Positions 30,901 to 36,036 of a stretch of DNA of 36,036 bases are shown here, piece after piece (position 1 is the first letter of the stretch; every line of letters begins with the position of its first letter). Source of the stretch: Branchiostoma floridae (Eukaryota; Chordata; Leptocardii; Amphioxiformes; Branchiostomatidae). Below the pieces are notes generated by a model that saw nothing but the letters and a program-made list of their open reading frames with translations, was not told where the DNA came from and made no database searches. Location of the stretch: contig NW_023365789.1 of the NCBI RefSeq assembly GCF_000003815.2, positions 543,344 through 579,379 of the forward strand, given 5' to 3'. Position numbers and translations under genes: made by a program.

Positions 30901-32056
30901 CTTGAAAACATTTCATAGGTCTATCTATCGGTCGGCCGCAAGGCGGGCGACTGCAAGTCTCCATTGTTTCTTGTCGGCAGCCAGGGTTTTGATCTGCCCC
31001 GGTGTAAGTAGGCCGCTTTCGTCCCCCAGCAGCTGCTGTATGTACTGCAGGTAGGACATGGGTTGGCGACCTCGCCTGCGTTTGCCATGTGATGGTAAGT
31101 ACAGCGAATAGAGACAGGCGGGCTCGTCCTCAGGCATTCGCAGTACGTGACCCAGGTAGTCCAACTGTCTTGACCTTACATGCTCAATCAAGGGTTTTGT
31201 GTTGGTCAGTTTGTAGATTACAGAATTAGGCACCCGGTCAAGCCTCTTGATGTTTAACATGACACGGTAACAAGATGTTGCAAACGAGTTAATTCTGCAC
31301 TCCATCACCTTAGTAATAACCCAGGATTCACATCCATAAGTAAGTACTGAAACACACGAGGCCTTAAACAGTCTTACTTTAACAGCAATAGGGATACTAT
31401 TACTTCTCCATAGATGTTCTAAGTCCCAGAAAGCTACCCATGCTAAAGCTCTACGCTTCTTAAGGTCACTACTTGTTGAGGCCATCATAGAGCCAAGGTA
31501 TTTAAAATCCTGTACATGCTTAATCGGTTTGTCATACACAAGAAGTGGGGGAATTGGATTGTCATTATAACACATGTATTCCGTCTTAAGGACACTAACA
31601 ACAAGACCTAAGTCGGATGCTGCAGTAGCAGTTTTAGTGAGTTGTTCTTGTGCTCTTGGACCCGATGACTCTAATAGAGCAATATCATCGGCAAAATCCA
31701 AATCATTTATCCGCTTAGCCGGGTATCGACTGGACGCTCTGGGGTGAGTCACAATACCTGAGTCGGGTTCTACTGTGGCCCTCCTCATAAGATAGTCAAT
31801 GAGAATGATAAAGTGAAAAGGTGCCAAGACATCACCCTGTAGGACTCCAGAAGACACCTGGAAGCACTGTGACACATGCCCATCAACCATGACAACACTC
31901 TTAGAGCTACTGTACAAAACACTTATGGCCTTTACCACTGGTTCAGGGATGCCATAGTGGCGTAATACGGCGAACATAACTTCCCTGTCTATACAGTCAA
32001 ACGCTTTCTTAAAGTCAATAAAAGTTACCCATAATGGCAGTTGTTGGTTTTTCAGT
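30900..32056 (-). mobile_element. RTE-type LINE fragment (reverse transcriptase C-terminal half)
   Basis: A single open frame from about 32056 to 30925 on the minus strand, without internal stops. It has the RT motifs FIDFKKAFD, SSGVLQGDVLAPF, LDFADDIAL (the FADD box) and KYLGSM, then the downstream YGCESW, LDYLGHVLRM and GKRRRGRQPM, and ends with a W-x-AV-x-R tail typical of RTE/BovB elements. The 5' part, including the endonuclease, is missing, so it is a 5'-truncated copy. The intact frame implies a recent insertion. Its 5' edge lies about 50 bases from the NCK-like remnant. Confidence 0.85.
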
Positions 32057-32106
32057 ACTGCAGCAGAACTGAATGAATCCTAGCCATCCATGTTTGCTCT
32101 CTGCAG

Positions 32107-32572
32107 GAGTGATGGTTACGGAGAAAGAGGAGGCTGTCGTAGCCATGTATAACTACGAGGCGCAGCTGGACTAGGATCTGGACGACAGCAGGGCGTCCTT
32201 GTGGCGCGTTGAACGCTGCGTGTCTCCGAACCCCTTTAAACGGAAGAACAGTCAAGAAGGGAAATCCATCAAGGACATATTTGAAATTAAGAACAAAGTG
32301 CAGCGAAACCAGGGAGCAAGATAAACAGGAGTCGCATCAACCAAACATCATGGCCACGGTGAAGTTGACGGAGACTGGGAATGGCAGCCGGAACGCGGCG
32401 GTTATCTGTGTGGTCAAAACTTTGTGGTCTTACACGGCGCAAGACAAGGACGAGCTAAGTTTCGAAGAGGGGGAAATGTTAGACATTATAAAAATTATTG
32501 AAGACTGCCCGTGGTGGAAAGCGAGAAACCAGCATTGGGAGACGGGACTGGTACCGGCAAACTACGTCCAGG
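32107..32572 (+). pseudogene. Broken NCK-like SH3 adaptor remnant
   Basis: Two SH3-derived pieces on the plus strand. Piece 1 starts at ATG 32112 after an acceptor-like TTTGCTCTCTGCAG: EEAVVAMYNYEAQLD resembles the start of the first SH3 of NCK adaptors, then an in-frame TAG near 32172, then LDDSRASLWRVE and KRKNSQEGKSIKDI, which resemble the end of that SH3 and the NCK linker with part missing. Piece 2, shifted by one frame (ATG at 32350), is a near-complete SH3: TLWSYTA, DELSFEEGEMLDII, PWWKAR, GLVPANYV, closest by eye to the third NCK SH3. A donor-like CAG-GTTGGT follows at 32573. The stop, frame change and missing middle SH3 argue for a pseudogene. A live gene with alternative starts using only piece 2 remains possible. 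No SH2 exon is seen. Confidence 0.55.
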
Positions 32573-32577
32573 TTGGT

Positions 32578-32720
32578 GCAAGTGTGTATGTGTGAGTGTG
32601 TATATGTGTGAGTGTGTATATGTGTAAGTGTGTCTGTGTGTGTGCGTGAGTGAGTGTGTGTATGTGTATGTGTGAGTGTGTGTATGTGAGTTAGTGTGTC
32701 CGTGTGTGCCTGTTGTGGAT
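32578..32720. repeat. (TG)n-rich microsatellite
   Basis: Imperfect TG repeat with interspersed TA and GA directly after the SH3 piece. The Thr/His ORF on the minus strand is an artefact. Confidence 0.9.
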
Positions 32721-33009
32721 TGTGTGTCAGTATAAGAGAGAGAGGGGAGTGAAGCATGTGTTTACATGTATGAGTTGTCAGCGGGCGCATGCGTGTGTCC
32801 TTTCATGCTTTCATGTCCATCGACTGCATGTCAGGGATAGGGATAAATGGGGAACAACCCTTAGTATTATGTTCCAAGGCTAATATGGGGTATGGGGATC
32901 TGGATAAGTTAGATAGGATATGGGTTTGTGTGTGTTGTGTTTGAATTTTTGAAAATAAAATTTATAATCAAAAGCAAAAAATAAAGAATGAGTGAAACTG
33001 AAATAATTG

Positions 33010-34145
33010 ATTTAAGTTTATTTGATTTGCACCACCCAAGCCGTGAATAATCATTACCTTGTTTTGCTGCAATTACTCACTTTTCAAATAGATCTTGCGT
33101 GATTCGATGAAAACTGAGAATAATTTTTCTGTGCGATAGCACGCTGTTCACTTTTACACAGAGTGTGCCTATCCATTAATCTATTCTTAATCAGTATATG
33201 TTACATGCATTTTTTTCTGTTTTTGCCAATTGGCACCATGGAAATCAACTTGCCCAATGCGCAATTTAGAGGTTGACACAGCGTTGCTTATCCCTGATTT
33301 AATGACAATCAAAAACAGATTTTCTACATCTGTGTCAAATACTGTCATAAATCTGCCCTGAATAAAGGAAAAAAGATTAACATTAACACAGTAAAACAAG
33401 TGCTTTTAAAAAAGCTGGCATTTTGCCAATGTTTGCGTGTGTGAACGTTTTTTTCTAGTTATTAGAATGTCATATAAATAGAACAGAGTAACTAAACCTG
33501 ATATTGGCGCATGGAGAGATTCACATATGTGCCTGAACTGCAGCAGATCTAGACGCCACCTGTTAAAATTTGCGTGAACTGCAGCAAATTTCACTACACA
33601 TTGCCTGTTTTTGAGTGAGCTCTGTTGCGGGGCATTTTTAAGTTTTTTTATTTTTTATTTTTATTTCTATTCGCCAAAAAACGAAGCGGCGAATCCGTTA
33701 ACCAAAGAAATAAATTGGTGTGGCCAAATGGATGTAAAAATTTGTATTTTAATGGATGTAAAAAAAAAAAAAAGTTGAAAAAAATCTACCTCCCCGGATT
33801 CGAACCGGGTGCATTGGTTTAGAATGTGCTAGTGCGAACATGTTGAAGAAATGCCTGTTTTAACAGGTATACAAATGTTTGGCATGGATTGAACAGGTCC
33901 GTTCATCTCAACATCTCAACATCGCAACGGCGACTACACTGGCCAGAAGGCATTTTGCGACTGCAAGTCGCAAAATGCAAAAAGGTAGGTCAATATCCCA
34001 TAGGTAGGGTAAGGCCGTTATCTTTGTACATTGTACCTGGTGTTTAAAGATCATTTAGGATTACATTGTTCTCCAAGCAGAGGTTGGGTCGCGGAGGTAG
34101 TAGTGGCTGGGATTATTAAGGGGAGCGAGCCGGTAAAATCTCTGC
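33010..34145 (-). repeat. Long modular repeat, copy D (partial)
   Basis: Same orientation as copy C: 33035-33420 matches about 26950-27240 plus 28338-28420, and 34010-34145 matches about 28685-28830, including GCAGAGGTTGGGTCGCGGAG. It lacks the 1.1-kb insertion found in C. About 260 bases of C (28425-28685) are replaced by unrelated sequence (33421-34010), which contains poly(A) tracts and a tRNA-like T arm on the minus strand at 33787-33812. Near 34040 it reads CCTGGTG directly into TTTAAAGATCA, a small deletion relative to C. Confidence 0.75.
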
Positions 34146-35399
34146 CACTAATATCTTCGCGAGCGAAACTTTGCTTAAAGAATAGGGACACAAGGGTAAA
34201 GTTTAAAATTACTCTTCTATTTATTCGAAAACGTTAACGGTTCGCAAAGAACAAATAGTGATCACTACAGCTGTATGTCAACCTTTGGCCAGGGAATTTT
34301 TGTCAGGACATACTACAAGGCGTAGCCACTATTGCGTACGTAGGTTACCTTTTTTCATAAGGGCGCATGCGATGTCCAGTATGTCCGGCAATATGTTTGT
34401 GATTAGAAAAGTACGCCCAGTTGTTAGAGAGAGAAGTGACATGATGAGAAAGTAACTGTACATGTTTTGCAAGACAAGGTTAACCCTCAAACCACCGGAC
34501 CTTCTTTGTGACGTAGATTACCGTATGGAGTCAAAACTGACCCCATAACGTTTTGTACAAATACAGTTTTTTGTGACTCTTTTTGTGATTTGTATGTATG
34601 TATAGCTTCATTAATCTATGTGGGACAATTTGACATGATTAGGTGAGAATAATTCTATGCCATTGTCATAATTTATGCAAAAGATCATGAGGACCACATT
34701 TTGCACTAACGCTGTTCAGACCGGGCAAGGTTTTTTTTATGCCTACACCAACTTCAAAGTCACATAGCCCCTGAATAGCTTATGCTAGGGCCACCAAACT
34801 TGGTCCCTTTTTAAGAAATTGTTAATAGCAAGCAATTCAAGTGAAAAAAAGTTCATCATTTTTTATGTTGCCATGGCAACGGAATTCTGATAGGCATATT
34901 TTTTAAGTAATTTTCAAATTTTGGCTTAAACATTCAAGTTTTAAGGTTTTCTTGGCAAACCACACTTGTTTATGACATCTTATAAAATTTAACGTAAATT
35001 TCCTGATTCAGTATTCATAATTTATGCTAATTTGATGATGTCATCAGTCAAAATCCAAGATGGCGGCCAATTTAAGCTAAATTACGTGATATAACAAATG
35101 GCGTCGTGATATAACATGATAAAGCCATACCAATTTAATTAAAAAAAAAAACTGCAACAAGTCTGGATTCAGGTCCAGAGTTTCAGGTTGGTAATTCCAG
35201 ACCTGAAACCATGGTATATATGTGGCAGAATACTTATCCAGTTACAATTACATGAAAAATTTGGTAGCGGGAGCATGGTAAAGTCCCATTTATGCAAATG
35301 AACCTACCTACATGAGCATGTTAACACATGTTAATGTGACATGCATTACTATAGGTTAGTATACATTACCATAGGTTTTCACAACCACACAGACACTCT
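34146..35399. other. AT-rich spacer, probable decayed repeats
   Basis: No gene seen. TTAACCCTCAAACCACCGG at 34480, with GGAGTCAAAACTGACCCC 50 bases on, looks like a piggyBac-type end at a TTAA site, but no matching right end is visible. Sequence with CCATGGCAACGG and CCAAGATGGCGGCC near 34870 and 35060 has a repeat-like look without a defined structure. Confidence 0.35.
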
Positions 35400-36036
35400 T
35401 ATGTACTCTCAGTCATCCTACCTGTGTATGATAGATCCTCATGCATACCTGGGCATTCCCATTCATCCTACGCATCCTCATGCATCCCTGGGCATTCCCA
35501 TTCATCCTACGCATCCTCATGCATCCCTGGGCATTCCCATTCATCCTACGCATCCTCATGCATCCCTGTGCATTCCCATTCATCCTACGCATCCTCATGC
35601 ATCCCCGTGCATTCCCATTCATCCTACGCATCCTCATGCATCCTCTTGCATCCCTGTGCATTCCCATGCATTCATCCTACGCATTCCCGTGCATCCAGAT
35701 TCATCCTACGCATCCCCGTGCATTCCCATTCATCCTACGCATCCTTATGCATCCCCGTGCATTCCCATTCATCCTACGCATCCTCATGCATCCCCGTGCA
35801 TCCTTATTCATCGATCCTACGCACCCTCATGCATCCCTGTGCATTTCCATTCATCCTACGCATCCTCGTGCATCCCTGTGCATTCCCATTCATCCTACGC
35901 ATCTTTATGCATCCCCGTGCATCCTTTTTCATCCGATGCATTCCCGTGCATCCCCATTCATCCTACGCATCTTCGTGCATCCCCATTCATCCTACGCATC
36001 CTTATGCATCCCCGTGCAACCCCATTCATCCTACTG
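35400..36036. repeat. 39-bp minisatellite running off the window
   Basis: Tandem units built on CATTCATCCTACGCATCC, TCATGCATCCC and GTGCATTCCC. The first five or so units are regular at 39 bases; beyond about 35640 the units vary in length. Because 39 is a multiple of three, the minus strand shows a periodic open frame of 13 residues (GCMRMRRMNGNAQ); this is a consequence of the repeat and not evidence of a protein. Confidence 0.93.

Noticed and set aside
33787-33812. tRNA-like T arm (CCCGGTTCGAATCCGGGG) on the minus strand
   Set aside because: There is no matching acceptor stem, D arm or anticodon arm upstream. It is probably a pol III-derived repeat fragment, not a tRNA gene.
34480-34560. 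Complete piggyBac-like element
   Set aside because: A TTAA-CCCT end is visible, but no matching right end or transposase is found in the window, so only a possible end is noted.
35413-35667. Periodic 84-residue ORF (Met/Arg/Asn/Gly-rich) on the minus strand
   Set aside because: It is the 39-base minisatellite read in a frame that happens to stay open. It has no start context or splice signals, and the frame is lost where the units become irregular.

Overview
The window is intron-rich animal nuclear DNA. It carries two multi-exon genes with canonical splice sites, vertebrate-like protein families, non-LTR retrotransposons, tRNA-derived SINEs, MITE-like elements, minisatellites and one 100-base assembly gap. 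The mix (a death-domain/RIP-like kinase, an SMPD2-type sphingomyelinase and dense young repeats) fits an invertebrate deuterostome. My best guess is a lancelet (Branchiostoma), but no marker in the window proves it.

Gene 1 (minus strand, 12365 to 4593). I could assemble eleven coding exons whose splice phases all agree, giving an 839-residue protein. It has sixteen 23-residue leucine-rich repeats, then a death domain, then a RIPK-like serine/threonine kinase with a short tail. There is no membrane segment, so it looks like a cytosolic sensor, adaptor-type domain and kinase in one chain. Its first coding intron holds a 5'-truncated L1/Tx1-like LINE and two SINEs.

Gene 2 (minus strand, 23476 to 18901). 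This is a complete nine-exon, 390-residue SMPD2-type neutral sphingomyelinase with conserved metal and catalytic residues and two C-terminal membrane helices. Exon 4 is unusual. Its donor junction is repeated about 6.5 times with a 41-base period, its acceptor junction is duplicated 76 bases upstream, and the intron before it appears to use a GC donor.

Repeats fill most of the rest. A long modular non-coding repeat occurs four times: copy A at 1-2070 (forward), B at 12570-17885 (forward), C at 29346-23940 (reverse) and D at 33010-34145 (reverse). B and C form large inverted arms on either side of the sphingomyelinase gene. Comparing the copies exposes two later insertions with empty-site evidence: an 883-base element with terminal inverted repeats inside B, and a 1.1-kb element inside C.

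The right side carries a SINE, an RTE-type LINE fragment, a broken NCK-like SH3 adaptor remnant, copy D and a 39-base minisatellite that runs off the end. A 41-base minisatellite lies at 2216-3062. The stretches 3063-4592, 23477-23930, 30232-30900 and 34146-35399 hold no gene that I can recognise.
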